Made by a program: the position numbers and the translations under genes. DNA of 30,719 nucleotides, from the IMG/VR virus record IMGVR_UViG_3300018080_000442, positions 1 through 30,719 of that record; one strand, written 5' to 3'. The notes beneath the pieces were generated by a model. It saw only the letters and a program-made list of their open reading frames with translations, was not told the origin of the DNA and searched no databases. The DNA comes from a virus. This document shows, one piece after another, positions 1-9,100 of the stretch. How positions within the stretch are numbered: the stretch's first letter is position 1; each line of letters starts with the position of its first letter.

Positions 1-985
1 CCGCAGCACCCACAATCACTGAGGAAGCTCTGGTAAAAGCAGCTGTTCTGGTGGCTGTCACTACTGTTCCTATCTGAACGGAGGCAGACCTTGCCGCAGC
101 AATAACACGGGAGGCTGTAGCCAGGACTCCTACAATTACCGCAGAAGATACTACCCATCCATATAAAACTGAGGCTGTGACTACACTGCCAACACTTACA
201 GAAGATGAACGGGTAGCAGCAAAAGTACGGGAAGCTGTTACCAAGGCACCAATCATTACAGAAGATGATCTTGACGCTGCTAAAGCTCGTGTTGCCGAGA
301 CCAGAGTACCAACAATTACACTAGAGTCCCTATCAGCAGCCAGTTGACGGGAAGCGGTAACTACCGTACCAACAATAACACTAGCAGAAACCGGCCCAAG
401 CTCCTCGCCCCCTTCTTCTTGCAAGTCCAAATTGTAAACGTAGTACGTTATTGTAGCAGTATCGGAATACTCTCTGCTCTGGACTGCATAGATGTAACGA
501 CAAGCAGTTGTAGCACAGGTAACACTTAAAGTATCAAGGAGGTTGGTTCTTTCTGAATCGCTGTATATTTTAGCTGTTAAGGCTGTGCTGTCACGCTCAA
601 TGGTCATGTAGTAAGTTGTTTCGGTACACACATAGACATCTGAATCATCATTAAAATAATCTATCAGAATCATCCGTTTTTGTGGCGTACTGCTATAATA
701 GAAGCAACAAGCAAGCCCATCATTGCCTACTTTCATTGCCTTCAGGCTAATATACTGACTAGCGGATACACCCCAAAACCCAGCATTAGCTTTATACCCA
801 GACCATGAGTGTAAATACACACGCATCAAGTGTTCAAAGTCCCCGAAATGTGATGCACCTTTATCGTCCCGAACACAGCTTACAGCGTCACGGCGCATAG
901 TGTTGACAAGGATGGTATTCTCTGCAACAGTGATGTCACTATCCTCGTCCACCTCGGTGTAGGTAGTAAAATCTTCTAGAGCCAT
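1..985 (-). CDS. Tandem-repeat virion protein, probably tail or fibre associated (partial)
   Basis: The reading frame opens with ATG at 985 behind a GAGGAAC ribosome site and stays open to the left edge, so about 328 N-terminal residues are visible and the C-terminus is missing. Residues 1-190 look like a globular domain with many aromatic and Cys residues. From about residue 195 the protein becomes a chain of 20-residue repeats with consensus S-S-V-x-[IV]-G-x-[LV]-V-T-A-S-R-x-x-A-A-x-R; six full copies and part of a seventh are visible, and the fourth is degenerate. It is the last visible gene of the late operon, 9 nt after the preceding stop. Short hydrophobic repeats of this kind would suit an elongated beta-rich virion appendage, which is inference. 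I do not recognise the N-terminal domain. Confidence 0.8.
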   Translation of the reverse strand, partial: MALEDFTTYTEVDEDSDITVAENTILVNTMRRDAVSCVRDDKGASHFGDFEHLMRVYLHSWSGYKANAGFWGVSASQYISLKAMKVGNDGLACCFYYSSTPQKRMILIDYFNDDSDVYVCTETTYYMTIERDSTALTAKIYSDSERTNLLDTLSVTCATTACRYIYAVQSREYSDTATITYYVYNLDLQEEGGEELGPVSASVIVGTVVTASRQLAADRDSSVIVGTLVSATRALAASRSSSVMIGALVTASRTFAATRSSSVSVGSVVTASVLYGWVVSSAVIVGVLATASRVIAAARSASVQIGTVVTATRTAAFTRASSVIVGAA

Positions 986-994
986 AAAGTTCCT

Positions 995-1294
995 CTATAA
1001 CGTAGGTATATCCTCAAGGTTGATACTGTCCCCAAACTCGATGATGAAATCTCTGATTATATGCCTCAACTCTAAGAGATCAGTAGTAACAGTATCGTCT
1101 CTGGGATCGTACCAATCTTTCACGAACGTTTCCCACTCTTCCTTTGTTATTTGCCCTGCCCTGAATTTTGCCCCCTCCTGATTGTGTCTTAGTCTGAGAA
1201 GCTCTTTAACAATGTAAGTATAAGCATACTTCAGTGCAGTATTCTTCACGGCATTGGGCACGTTGTTTGGATTAGGATAAGATAGTAATGTCAT
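995..1294 (-). CDS. Hypothetical late protein, 99 aa
   Basis: The gene starts with ATG at 1294 behind GGGAGGAAGAGG and lies in the tightly spaced late operon (13 nt after the upstream gene). The product looks mostly alpha-helical, with an acidic C-terminus, and no known domain is recognised. Its residues TFVKDWYDPR recur exactly in the early plus-strand gene at 19611-20003, and the underlying DNA (1100-1130) matches 19679-19709 in inverted orientation at 30 of 31 positions. Position near the tail-like repeat gene suggests a small virion or assembly role, but no function can be assigned. Confidence 0.75.
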   Translation of the reverse strand: MTLLSYPNPNNVPNAVKNTALKYAYTYIVKELLRLRHNQEGAKFRAGQITKEEWETFVKDWYDPRDDTVTTDLLELRHIIRDFIIEFGDSINLEDIPTL

Positions 1295-1307
1295 CCTCTT
1301 CCTCCCG

Positions 1308-1718
1308 TTATGATCCTAGTTTGAATTGCATCTTCAGTTCACAGGTAAGTGTATCGCCGCTCTCCCCCTCAAGGGCTGCATTGAAGCAACACTCTGCGTA
1401 GACCACATCATCATCATCATTCTCAACAGCGAAGCCACTGACAGACTGTGAACCAGACCAAGTAAACACATGGTCAAGCTCAACAGTATCATCAGCTACA
1501 GTAGTCTGGGAAGATGCTACCGTATCCGCATCAGCCAAGGTGAATCCATTGGCTGCTAGCTTTGTGGCTCCACCAGGATTGGCAAAGGTAGAAGCTTCCG
1601 CTGCTGTGCAAGCTCCTGTTAAACCTACGATTGACTTCATTGCTGAAGCTGCTTCACCAGCTACCAGCCTTCCTAATTCGCCATACCCAAGATTGGTTGG
1701 TTTTTGACTTTGCGCCAT
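1308..1718 (-). CDS. Putative virion protein, 136 aa
   Basis: ATG at 1718 follows AAGGAGG. The sequence is rich in Ala, Thr, Ser, Gly and Asp, with alternating short hydrophobic stretches, as in a small beta-sandwich structural protein. The second half contains a DDDDVVY acidic turn and a hydrophilic C-terminus. There are no enzymatic motifs. It sits between small uncharacterised late genes and the left-end repeat protein, so a tail-associated or decoration role is plausible. No family is recognised with certainty. Confidence 0.75.
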   Translation of the reverse strand: MAQSQKPTNLGYGELGRLVAGEAASAMKSIVGLTGACTAAEASTFANPGGATKLAANGFTLADADTVASSQTTVADDTVELDHVFTWSGSQSVSGFAVENDDDDVVYAECCFNAALEGESGDTLTCELKMQFKLGS

Positions 1719-1719
1719 A

Positions 1720-1899
1720 TTATGCCTCCTTTACTGCAATATCCCCTTCATTGGTATTCGTACATACTTTGACACCACTAGCATCTTGGATATCCTTTAG
1801 TACAGCAACAACATGCCAAGCAGCGTCCTCGGTGGTATCACACTCTTCAATGATTTGTTCTACTCTATTACACAGGTCGTCTTCATGTACCTTCTTCAT
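1720..1899 (-). CDS. Small late protein, 59 aa
   Basis: This short ORF starts with ATG at 1899 after TAGGAGGAAAGT and stops at 1720. Its ATG overlaps the stop of the upstream gene by one base (TAATG), and its stop lies 1 nt before the next start, which is strong evidence of a translated gene in a packed operon. The product is acidic (begins MKKVHEDDL), mainly helical, and contains two Cys. No homologous family is recognised. Confidence 0.7.
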   Translation of the reverse strand: MKKVHEDDLCNRVEQIIEECDTTEDAAWHVVAVLKDIQDASGVKVCTNTNEGDIAVKEA

Positions 1900-2267
1900 T
1901 ACTTTCCTCCTAATAGTGGGTCTATATCATACTTACGACACACAGGACACTTCAACTTTATGTTTGCATGGACAGCTTGCCACAAGGTTCGTGGGGATGG
2001 TTCCCCCGTTCGATACCTTTCCAATATTTCCTTGCGTCTGTTGGCCTCGGCATAGGCTACCCTTCTGGCGTGGTAATTAACTACTAAAGCATAGACTAGA
2101 CTATCCCAAACATACTTAAACAAGCACGAAGGTCTTGGACATTTCGGTGGCTCCGGTGGGTCTACACTAGCTGACCGAGAAATTAAGTTGCCCTCACTGT
2201 CCCGATGCTCCGCCCCCCAAGTTAACCGAATATTGCTACCAGTATTAGCATCTATTTTCTTATCCAC
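1899..2267 (-). CDS. Hypothetical Cys-containing late protein, 122 aa
   Basis: The start is ATG at 2267. The product has two separated cysteine pairs, C-P-R-P-S-C near residue 45 and C-P-V-C near residue 109, which could together bind zinc. Between them is a basic helical stretch (residues about 66-95). The C-terminus ends LLGGK. It is co-directional with the virion genes and overlaps the next gene by one base. Zinc binding is inferred from Cys spacing only; the role is unknown. Confidence 0.7.
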   Translation of the reverse strand: MDKKIDANTGSNIRLTWGAEHRDSEGNLISRSASVDPPEPPKCPRPSCLFKYVWDSLVYALVVNYHARRVAYAEANRRKEILERYRTGEPSPRTLWQAVHANIKLKCPVCRKYDIDPLLGGK

Positions 2268-2278
2268 AAAGCCCCCTT

Positions 2279-2497
2279 CTACTTGCCTATCTTGATTTGG
2301 ATATCTGTTACTTTGTGTTCAATGCTTTCCATACTCTTCTTCATTGCACATATCTCTGGGCCATAAGGACAATCTTCTCTCAGTTCCTTGATCGACTTCT
2401 TACCATTCCTCCGTGTCAGAAGCACTGGTATAGAGGCTAAAGCCGCAAGATTAGCTGTCCCAAACCCAATAACTGCACCCAATACTTGTCCTTCCAT
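2279..2497 (-). CDS. Small membrane protein with C-terminal coiled coil, holin-like candidate
   Basis: This 72-residue protein begins with a hydrophobic segment (about residues 4-28, GAVIGFGTANLAALASIPVL) followed at once by positive charges (RRNGKKS), then a helix with heptad character (residues 46-70). One N-terminal membrane span, a basic cytoplasmic edge and a small size fit a phage holin-like or lysis accessory protein, and it sits in the late operon. A membrane-anchored virion component is an alternative. No endolysin is visible in the window. The start abuts the stop of the upstream gene (2498). Confidence 0.65.
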   Translation of the reverse strand: MEGQVLGAVIGFGTANLAALASIPVLLTRRNGKKSIKELREDCPYGPEICAMKKSMESIEHKVTDIQIKIGK

Positions 2498-2656
2498 TTA
2501 TCCACCAGTCCTCTCCTTCAGCATCTGATTACACATGGCAACCGCTTGTTCCTGGGGATAACCATTGCGGATTTCCTGTGCTATACAGTCACTAAGTGCA
2601 GCCTTCTTCTGCGCATCCTCGCTATTCGGTTGTAGTTTATCTATAGCAGTTGGCAT
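2498..2656 (-). CDS. Small phage protein with Cys-x15-Cys helical motif, 52 aa
   Basis: ATG at 2656 follows AGGAGGTAGTC, and TAA at 2498-2500 is directly adjacent to the next gene's ATG. The core reads SDCIAQEIRNGYPQEQAVAM followed by CNQM, an arrangement I recall from small uncharacterised proteins in virion gene clusters of several phages. Function is unknown. It could be a small assembly cofactor. Confidence 0.7.
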   Translation of the reverse strand: MPTAIDKLQPNSEDAQKKAALSDCIAQEIRNGYPQEQAVAMCNQMLKERTGG

Positions 2657-2665
2657 GACTACCTC

Positions 2666-2869
2666 CTAAAATTCTTCATACTGACCATTGGCAAAGAAGA
2701 GTGGAGAAGGCTTCCGGTAATAGTGACCGCTTATGGGTGATATGATCAGCTTACATGTTTTGCCACACTTGGGACATCGACCCATGTGCCTATCATCTAC
2801 CTTCTTGACTTCCTCAAACTGGTAGCCCCCCACCTCGCAATACTCACAAACATATGTGTAAGTTGGCAT
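2666..2869 (-). CDS. FmdB-like zinc ribbon protein, 67 aa
   Basis: The protein opens MPTYTYVCEYC and has a second pair CPKC about 31 residues later, the classic layout of FmdB-type regulatory zinc ribbons (M-P-x-Y-x-Y-x-C-x-x-C ... C-x-x-C). The ATG at 2869 has a strong TAAGGAGG site, so I prefer it to an upstream ATG at 2932 that would add 21 unrelated residues. Such ribbons occur as small stand-alone proteins in bacteria and phages; their biochemical role is poorly defined. It lies inside the late operon. Confidence 0.8.
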   Translation of the reverse strand: MPTYTYVCEYCEVGGYQFEEVKKVDDRHMGRCPKCGKTCKLIISPISGHYYRKPSPLFFANGQYEEF

Positions 2870-2952
2870 AAACCTCCTTAGAATACCGAAGGGGAGGGGG
2901 ATCACTCCCCACTCCCCCTCAATGGTTACCAATATTCAGTTGTTAAACCAGA

Positions 2953-3633
2953 CTAGCTGGTTGTGACCCAGCTCTCAGGCAGATGGGCAAACACGAAGTT
3001 GCCAATAAACTCTGAGACCTGCGCAGCACCAACACCAACACAGTAGCCAAGAATCTGACAAGGGCCAGCGAGGAACCGTGGGTGTGTCCACTGGTACTCG
3101 GCATTGACCGAAGTATCCACATGACCAGAGGTGGTTAGGACACTAGCAAATATCTTGGAATACAGGATGTCGGCCTCGGTGACAGCGGTGAGATTACCCG
3201 TAACCACACTGTAGCAGCGACCCCCAAAAGAATCGCCCCCATCAAGCAGGTTAAGGGCAGTCTCAACAGTAGCTGTAGCTCCCGCTGCCTCTGCCTGGGT
3301 TCGGTCAGCAACCACCAGCAAATGGGTCTGGTCAGCGTCAGCGTCACACTCCGAAGCAACGGAGATGTTCAAGCTAACAGGAATGAGCCATCCACTGTCA
3401 ACAGCCACTACGAACTCAGGCTGGTCGGCATCAATGTCATGGTTACCAGCGAGCAGAGTTCCGGCAGTTCCCAGATCGAGGGAGAAGAGCTTACCAGCCA
3501 TCGCCAATCGGGTTTGCCAATTAGCGGTAAACAGGTTACCCATCTTATCAACAACTGGATACTCCATTTGCCCGTTAGACAGCGGAGCAACTGCGGCTAG
3601 CTGGTCTACCTTTACCTTAACATTTGATATCAT
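2953..3633 (-). CDS. Putative major virion structural protein, 226 aa
   Basis: ATG at 3633 follows GGAGGAAAG. The product is neutral to acidic, rich in Ala, Val, Thr and Asp, with regular alternation of beta-strand-like stretches (for example SLNISVASE, HLLVVADR) and a hydrophobic C-terminal region. This composition is typical of capsid-associated or tail-tube proteins. It follows the capsid genes by about 1 kb in the late operon. No enzyme motif is present, and tail tube, minor capsid or fibre-base assignments cannot be separated. Confidence 0.75.
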   Translation of the reverse strand: MISNVKVKVDQLAAVAPLSNGQMEYPVVDKMGNLFTANWQTRLAMAGKLFSLDLGTAGTLLAGNHDIDADQPEFVVAVDSGWLIPVSLNISVASECDADADQTHLLVVADRTQAEAAGATATVETALNLLDGGDSFGGRCYSVVTGNLTAVTEADILYSKIFASVLTTSGHVDTSVNAEYQWTHPRFLAGPCQILGYCVGVGAAQVSEFIGNFVFAHLPESWVTTS

Positions 3634-3723
3634 TCTTTCCTCCGAATTAAATTTTAGCTATAAGTAGCAAACTCTCGAACTCAATCGCCAATTTACACTA
3701 CTTGTTACATTCGCACAACCTCC

Positions 3724-3831
3724 CTAACTTTCATCCGAAAGAGCAGCATAGATAAGTTCCAGCCACTCTTCTAGGTCATTAGACTCTTGCACATTGGTGA
3801 AATCAGTGTCAATATTTGTTTTCCTAGGCAT
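3724..3831 (-). CDS. Tiny acidic late ORF, 35 aa
   Basis: ATG at 3831 overlaps the end of the upstream gene by 8 nt and is preceded by a purine-rich stretch (GAAGGGGG) that can act as a weak ribosome site; TAG is at 3724-3726. The product (MPRKTNIDTDFTNVQESN...) is acidic with a helical, hydrophobic second half. The translational overlap argues that it is real, but its size and weak ribosome site leave doubt. The 90 nt after it, up to 3634, are AT-rich with no clear gene or terminator. Confidence 0.45.
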   Translation of the reverse strand: MPRKTNIDTDFTNVQESNDLEEWLELIYAALSDES

Positions 3832-4147
3832 CTTCATCGCCCCCTTCTGGCTCATCATCCGATTCACCAAACTCAGCGTTAAGAGCTTCTAATACCTCGA
3901 TTGCATAGTCGAGGTCATACCCACTTGCCCAATCTTCACCAATCACTTCCTGTACCAGAAGTGTCTCGATGAGTGCAGCTAGTACCTGCATCCCATTGGT
4001 TAGCAAGGTAAGTGAATCTATGTTCAAGTCGGGGATATCGGCAGCACGAAGGAAGTCGGTAGCTGGGATTTGGTATGGTGCTCCCGAATCCTTGGTTACC
4101 TTCAAAAACCCCGATTGCAGGGTTACATCCGTAACCTTATCTGACAT
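3824..4147 (-). CDS. Hypothetical late protein with acidic tail, 107 aa
   Basis: ATG at 4147 follows TAGGAGGTGAATT. The N-terminal half (residues 5-35) alternates like a small beta sheet; the middle is a hydrophobic helix rich in Leu and Ala; the last 20 residues are nearly all acidic (ESDDEPEGGDEDA). It sits directly after the decoration-like protein in the head module, so a small head or head-tail joining role is possible. No family is recognised. Confidence 0.7.
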   Translation of the reverse strand: MSDKVTDVTLQSGFLKVTKDSGAPYQIPATDFLRAADIPDLNIDSLTLLTNGMQVLAALIETLLVQEVIGEDWASGYDLDYAIEVLEALNAEFGESDDEPEGGDEDA

Positions 4148-4157
4148 AATTCACCTC

Positions 4158-4607
4158 CTATAAATCGTTGATTGGATGTGGGCTAATATTGCAATAGACT
4201 GTGCCGAAGTCATCATCAGCATTACACGAAGCATCAATCCTCAGGTAACGTCTGGTTGGAGTCACCCGAAGAATAACGGTAGCAGGAGCCTCATTGCCAA
4301 GGATTATGCCCTTAGTGGCGGCGGCAATATCAAACTTCCCAAGCTCGTGTACGTCACTGGAGAATGCCTCCACGTCCGACTCTTCCACGATTACTGTTAG
4401 AGCATCATCCGCAGCGTTCCCAGCTTCCGTGAGAGTCAGGACGATAGCCAGACCACCAAATGGGCCTTCGTTGAGCAAGTCTATCACAGCGAACCCACCA
4501 GAATTTCTGGTGGTTGAAGTCGGAGTGCCGTAGTTACTGGTAACTAGATTGGCATAAGTCCAACCTGCACTCCCATCACACAATACTAAATTAGCATCAA
4601 ACGCCAT
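4158..4607 (-). CDS. Putative capsid decoration (cement) protein, 149 aa
   Basis: The start at 4607 (MAFDANLVLCDGSAGW) is chosen because GAGGAAAAC precedes it; a longer frame from 4664 adds unlikely residues overlapping the capsid gene. The opening x-F-D-x-x-L-V-L-x-D-G-S, then a V-I-D-L strand and a jelly-roll-like series of short strands, resembles Bbp16-type capsid cement proteins of podovirus-like phages. It lies 11 nt downstream of the major capsid gene, the usual place for a decoration protein. The assignment is by pattern and position and should be treated as moderate. Confidence 0.65.
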   Translation of the reverse strand: MAFDANLVLCDGSAGWTYANLVTSNYGTPTSTTRNSGGFAVIDLLNEGPFGGLAIVLTLTEAGNAADDALTVIVEESDVEAFSSDVHELGKFDIAAATKGIILGNEAPATVILRVTPTRRYLRIDASCNADDDFGTVYCNISPHPINDL

Positions 4608-4618
4608 GTTTTCCTCCT

Positions 4619-5599
4619 CTAAGATGCGGCACTGGCGATAACCCCATAAAGCCTGGCCATGCAATACGGGTTGACATCAGCCAATCCTAGTGGCCAGTCT
4701 ACCTCAGTTCGGTAGATGGGCTTATCCTTCAGCCGTCCTAAATCTTCCACTTCCATTGGGTACTCTTGGATGCCCCACAGCAAGTCACCAATGCCAAACT
4801 TGACAGCGTAGATGGAGCACTCAGTCGTGCCACCACCCTTAGTCTCGTCTTCGGCTATGATTTCCGTAGATTGGTCAGCTGCGACTCCAACATCGACCAT
4901 TCGAGCACTCCCATACACGTCTACTACCCGATCAAACATATCCTTAGTGGTCGTGAGTAGTTGCTCACGTCTAAGCAATGACCTGGTAGCCAGGAGTGTC
5001 TTGTGATTCATCAACAGATAGTCGGGGCTGTGGCCCCAAATAGCGTAGACCAACTGATCCAACTTGTCGAGGAAGTTGTGACGTGTAGTGGAGCTGTTGA
5101 GGATTCCCTCAGTAACAGAACTCCCACCAACGTCAATCAGCTGATTGGTGTAACCCTCATTATAGATGTCATCACACCGTTTCTCTATGCCTTTGAACTC
5201 CTCTGGGTCGGAAGTTGGATTACCATTGATGAACTTGTCGTTGAAGTTAAAAGCCATAGCCTTAACCATCATAGTCTGGGTGATTGCTCTCGCATCAGCA
5301 ATGGTGTTTTTGGCTCGTGCAATAGCCTTGTCGGTATCGAAGTATGCACCCATCAGGGCAATGACCTCGGTCTTCCCTTCCAGAGCACCTGTCCCCGAAG
5401 CATAGCCCTCATTGACCTTTCTAAACCCTACACTTGGGAGATCTCCCATTCGGACTACCCTTATGGATAGCGCACCAATATCCTCCCAAGGAATAAGCTC
5501 AGCAAGGTTGCTCTCCATTATGAAAGCATCAATGACAGACTTACGCAACGGATCAACTTCGATCTTTGATAATTCGGCTAGCGTAAATTCACCTGCCAT
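4619..5599 (-). CDS. Major capsid protein, HK97-like fold
   Basis: This 326-residue product has the features of an HK97-fold coat protein: a helical N-terminus, an E-loop-like segment (residues about 45-80, MGDLPSVGFRKVNEGYASGT), a long spine-type helix (about 92-120) and a C-terminal region ending in a typical jelly of short strands (YRTEVDWPLGLADVNPYCMARL). It follows the scaffold gene by 13 nt and precedes the decoration candidate, which is the canonical head order. No separate prohead protease is visible nearby, though the giant upstream protein carries a metalloprotease motif. The ribosome site is weak (GGGGTAAG). Confidence 0.85.
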   Translation of the reverse strand: MAGEFTLAELSKIEVDPLRKSVIDAFIMESNLAELIPWEDIGALSIRVVRMGDLPSVGFRKVNEGYASGTGALEGKTEVIALMGAYFDTDKAIARAKNTIADARAITQTMMVKAMAFNFNDKFINGNPTSDPEEFKGIEKRCDDIYNEGYTNQLIDVGGSSVTEGILNSSTTRHNFLDKLDQLVYAIWGHSPDYLLMNHKTLLATRSLLRREQLLTTTKDMFDRVVDVYGSARMVDVGVAADQSTEIIAEDETKGGGTTECSIYAVKFGIGDLLWGIQEYPMEVEDLGRLKDKPIYRTEVDWPLGLADVNPYCMARLYGVIASAAS

Positions 5600-5612
5600 G
5601 TGTTCTTACCCC

Positions 5613-6086
5613 CTATTCATTTGACTTTGCATAGGCTTGCCTTGCTAATTGCATAGGCGAACCCTGCGGCACTTGCCCACCTGCTCCACCACTTGACATA
5701 TCAGGCAGTGGCTTGGTGGCTTCAAGAACACTTAAAGCTCCATTAAGTGCTTCCTCGGACATATCTTTAACCTTTTCCTCAGATAGTCCCCGCTTAACGA
5801 GGGCTGATCTCTTCTCCGAGACACTTGCTTCTTTCATGTTCTTGAGGTTCTCAGTAGCTTCATTAAGTTTGCCCTGAGCCTCCTCAAGCTGTTGTTTGAC
5901 CTTCTCGTGCTCTTCCGTGCTTATTGCGGACTGTAACTTCTCTTCAAGGCTAGCTACTTTATCTTTGGCTTTCCCAAGGGTTTCTTTAACTCCTACGTAT
6001 TTACCCCAGGGAACTGTCTCTGGAAACTTTCCATCCTTGTCAGGTTGGATTTCTTCCACTTCTAGCTTATCGCCTTCACCAGACAT
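5613..6086 (-). CDS. Capsid scaffolding protein
   Basis: The 157-residue product is highly charged with a long coiled coil (residues about 35-90, Lys/Glu heptads), and a Gly/Ser/Pro-rich linker before a short C-terminal helix (MQLARQAYAKSNE). This architecture, with a C-terminal helix that contacts coat protein, is typical of phage scaffolds. It lies immediately upstream of the major capsid gene. ATG at 6086 follows TAAGGAGGACATT. Confidence 0.8.
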   Translation of the reverse strand: MSGEGDKLEVEEIQPDKDGKFPETVPWGKYVGVKETLGKAKDKVASLEEKLQSAISTEEHEKVKQQLEEAQGKLNEATENLKNMKEASVSEKRSALVKRGLSEEKVKDMSEEALNGALSVLEATKPLPDMSSGGAGGQVPQGSPMQLARQAYAKSNE

Positions 6087-6129
6087 AATGTCCTCCTTAT
6101 GTTTACTCTACCATACTTTTCTCTGGTTG

Positions 6130-9100
6130 TCAATACCCTGCGTCATCAAGTTCAGGAATTGGTTCCTCACCCTCACGGATGGGTAGTACCCAACTGGTAA
6201 AATGTGGGTGCTCATACTGTGGGTCTATGTCGAACTGGTCGAACCAAATAAGTAGCATATCAATTATGGACTGGAGATCGTTGGTTGATAAGCCATCTAC
6301 TGGCCGATCATACTTACCCCAGAAGAGCATCCTTGCTTCTTCCTCAAGATGGCTGAGTCTCCACTCCTTACGTAGGTCTCGGCCCTTCATCTCCCCAATG
6401 TCTGTCTTGGTCGGGAGTTCTAGGTATTCCCACCACATATCCTCGGACTCTTTGTAGAACTCAACAAGTCGAGAGAATCCATACTCTTCACTCACCATAT
6501 CTATTGGGAAGAACTTAGTCAGTTTGCTAGCATCATTCCCAAGCTCCTTGAGTGTGTAGAACTTACCCATATCCCTTGTGCCTAGTGAGTCTTCCAAATC
6601 CTTCAGTGTGCTTGTAGTTTCCTCCCATAGTTGTGGGTCAGGAGCTTCAGAACCAGTGAAGGCATGTTGTAGCTGTTCAAGAAGACTACGTTCAATATCT
6701 TCCTGCTCCTCCGGTGTATAATTCTCATCTAACCAACCACGTAGCTTCCGTATATACTGCATATCAAGACCTCTGGTATCCGTCATAGTTTCAATACTGT
6801 CCAGGGTTATCTTGTAGAAACCTACGAAGGTATTGCCAAGCCTAGATACTGTGGCTGGTAAGGCTGCTAACGCACGTTCCTTCATGCTCTTGTCTCCTGC
6901 CATTGCTTGGATCACCTCATTGACACCTCCCATAACGTCTTGGGCCAAGCCTAGTGTGAGTCCACCAAGCTCCCAATTGATTATCTCAAGGAAGCCATAT
7001 TCCTTCCGCTTCTTGCCAGACAACCCAATGAGGAATGCACTCATGACCTCCCCAGCTACGAGGAGCAAAGCGACATTCTTAACAGCATCTATTCGCTCCA
7101 TTGGGGAGGTTTCGCTGCTGAATATCTTGCTAGCTTGGAGTGCATACATCTGTACCGTACTACGTGGGAAGACTAGCAGACTACCAAGTGTCCGGCCTGA
7201 TCCCTTCCATTCAAGCGAAGACCTAGATGATCTATCATACATATACAATGATGTATCGGTTAAGGACTGAGCTAGCCGAAGTGAGGCTGCCTCTGGGCCG
7301 GTAAGGTTCTCAAGCCCTGGGATAGATAAGGAAATCCTCTCTTGGGCCAAGAGTCTCAAGATGTTGTCACGTTCCACTTGAGTTAAGAGTGGACTCTGAA
7401 TACCCGACCTCCTCATCCATCGGTCAAGGTTTCCATCCCTCAAGTATCTGTTGGTAACTCGATACGTCTTATTTAGAGCCGAATGGTAGCCCACATTTCT
7501 TGATATCTTATCGGATAGTGGGAATTGACTTGTCCTATTAGCTAATCGGGACAGACCCCATAATGGTTTTAGCAGGAACCTTGATGTACCTTCCACAGCT
7601 GTGGGTAGTTTACCACTAGAACCAATATTCTCTTCTTGGTACATATAGTCCCGTATAGACCGGCCAGACTGGTCAACTTCGGTATCAAAGAATATTCTTG
7701 ATTTCAAACGGAAGTCAGCTGGTAGTTTTCGGAACTCCACTAGACCACGAAAAAGCTCAGTGCGGAATGGGAAGCCCCACAATGGCTGGACTACATTACG
7801 GAAGCATAGCCACGGATGCCAGAAGATAACTGGTGCAGCCATCTGGTACACCCTACGTAATGTGTGGTCAAGCATACCACCTTCCTGGGCTATACCCTGA
7901 ACCTCTGTTAGGTAGGTACGAATGAAGGTTTCAACCAACTTGGGTTTATCAAACTTGGGAGCAGCCATATCGAATAGATCAGCCATAGCCATTATCTCCC
8001 TGCGTAGGAACCAACGGATACCTACACTGTGGATATATGAGTCAAGTCGGGCAAAGATAGCTGACATCTCGTGACCGGCTTGGTCTAGTTGCAAATTCTC
8101 CCGTTGAATGAGTCGGCCTGATCCACGGGAAGATGAGATTGGGTTAACCCTGGCAAAGAGGTTAGGATTGAAGATGATACGTGGGTCGTAACCACTTTCC
8201 CTTACACCCCAAGTCTTATCATAGAGATAGGCCCAAAGGTTCTGTTCCCCCTCACCCTCATAGATTATCTTAGCTGCTTCTAGTTCCTCGATTGGTGCGT
8301 CTGGTATGTCCTTGTGCATAGCTTCCAACTCTGGGTGCTGCTCATAGGCTTCGAGGAACCTGAGCATCCTGACAACAGGTTTGAACTCATTGAAGATTGC
8401 CATTATCTGGTTGCCTACTTGACGCTCAAGGTCAGAAAGGTTTTCTGGTTCTTGTACCCCCGAATCTGGGTCTTGGGCATTAATGTATTGAGCAATCCGT
8501 GTCTTGGCCGCCTTATCCCCCTTAATCCTGTGAAAGCCTTTAATCTTCTCATATCTGTCAGCATACTTGTCTCGCATCTGTTCTACTTGACCTTTGCCAT
8601 CACGGATACGTTGGTTGACAAGATAGAATGGTAGTCCTGTTGCTGCTTCATATGCAGCAAAGACGAAGCGGGAGTCAAGGAAATTCCACTGCATTTTATA
8701 TTCTATAGACTTATCCCCAATGAAAGGCATGGACAGTCGGAATCTATCAAATGGAGGAAGACCATCCCAACCGCCTTCAATGAGTCTTTGGCGTGGTATA
8801 TGGGTTAGTTTGGATAGATTAGTAAATTGCTTTTTGATAGCTTTGGGATCGTCCTTGTCCTCCTTGGTAGCATCCTCCTGACTAACCCTCTCTTGGGCCT
8901 CAGCTAGTTGGTTCTGCATGTTGGTAAGGAACCTTTTGCCCTGTTCCTGGGCTACCTTCCGTACTTTATCAGACTTAATATGCTTGGCTATATCCTCCCT
9001 CTCAGCTAGAGCTGCTTCCTGGAAGGTAATTTGCTCATCAAGGGATGGATTACGAGGATTATACTTACCTGAGTAGAATGGGTTCTCAAACCGCTTATAA

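Noticed and set aside
1631-2080. Plus-strand ORF of 149 codons over the late genes.
   Set aside because: It lies opposite several well-supported minus-strand genes with good ribosome sites and has no coding features of its own.
3634-3723. Possible minus-strand promoter (TTGAGT with TATAGC) in the AT-rich gap.
   Set aside because: Poor -35 and -10 boxes and 16-nt spacing; read-through from the main late promoter is sufficient.
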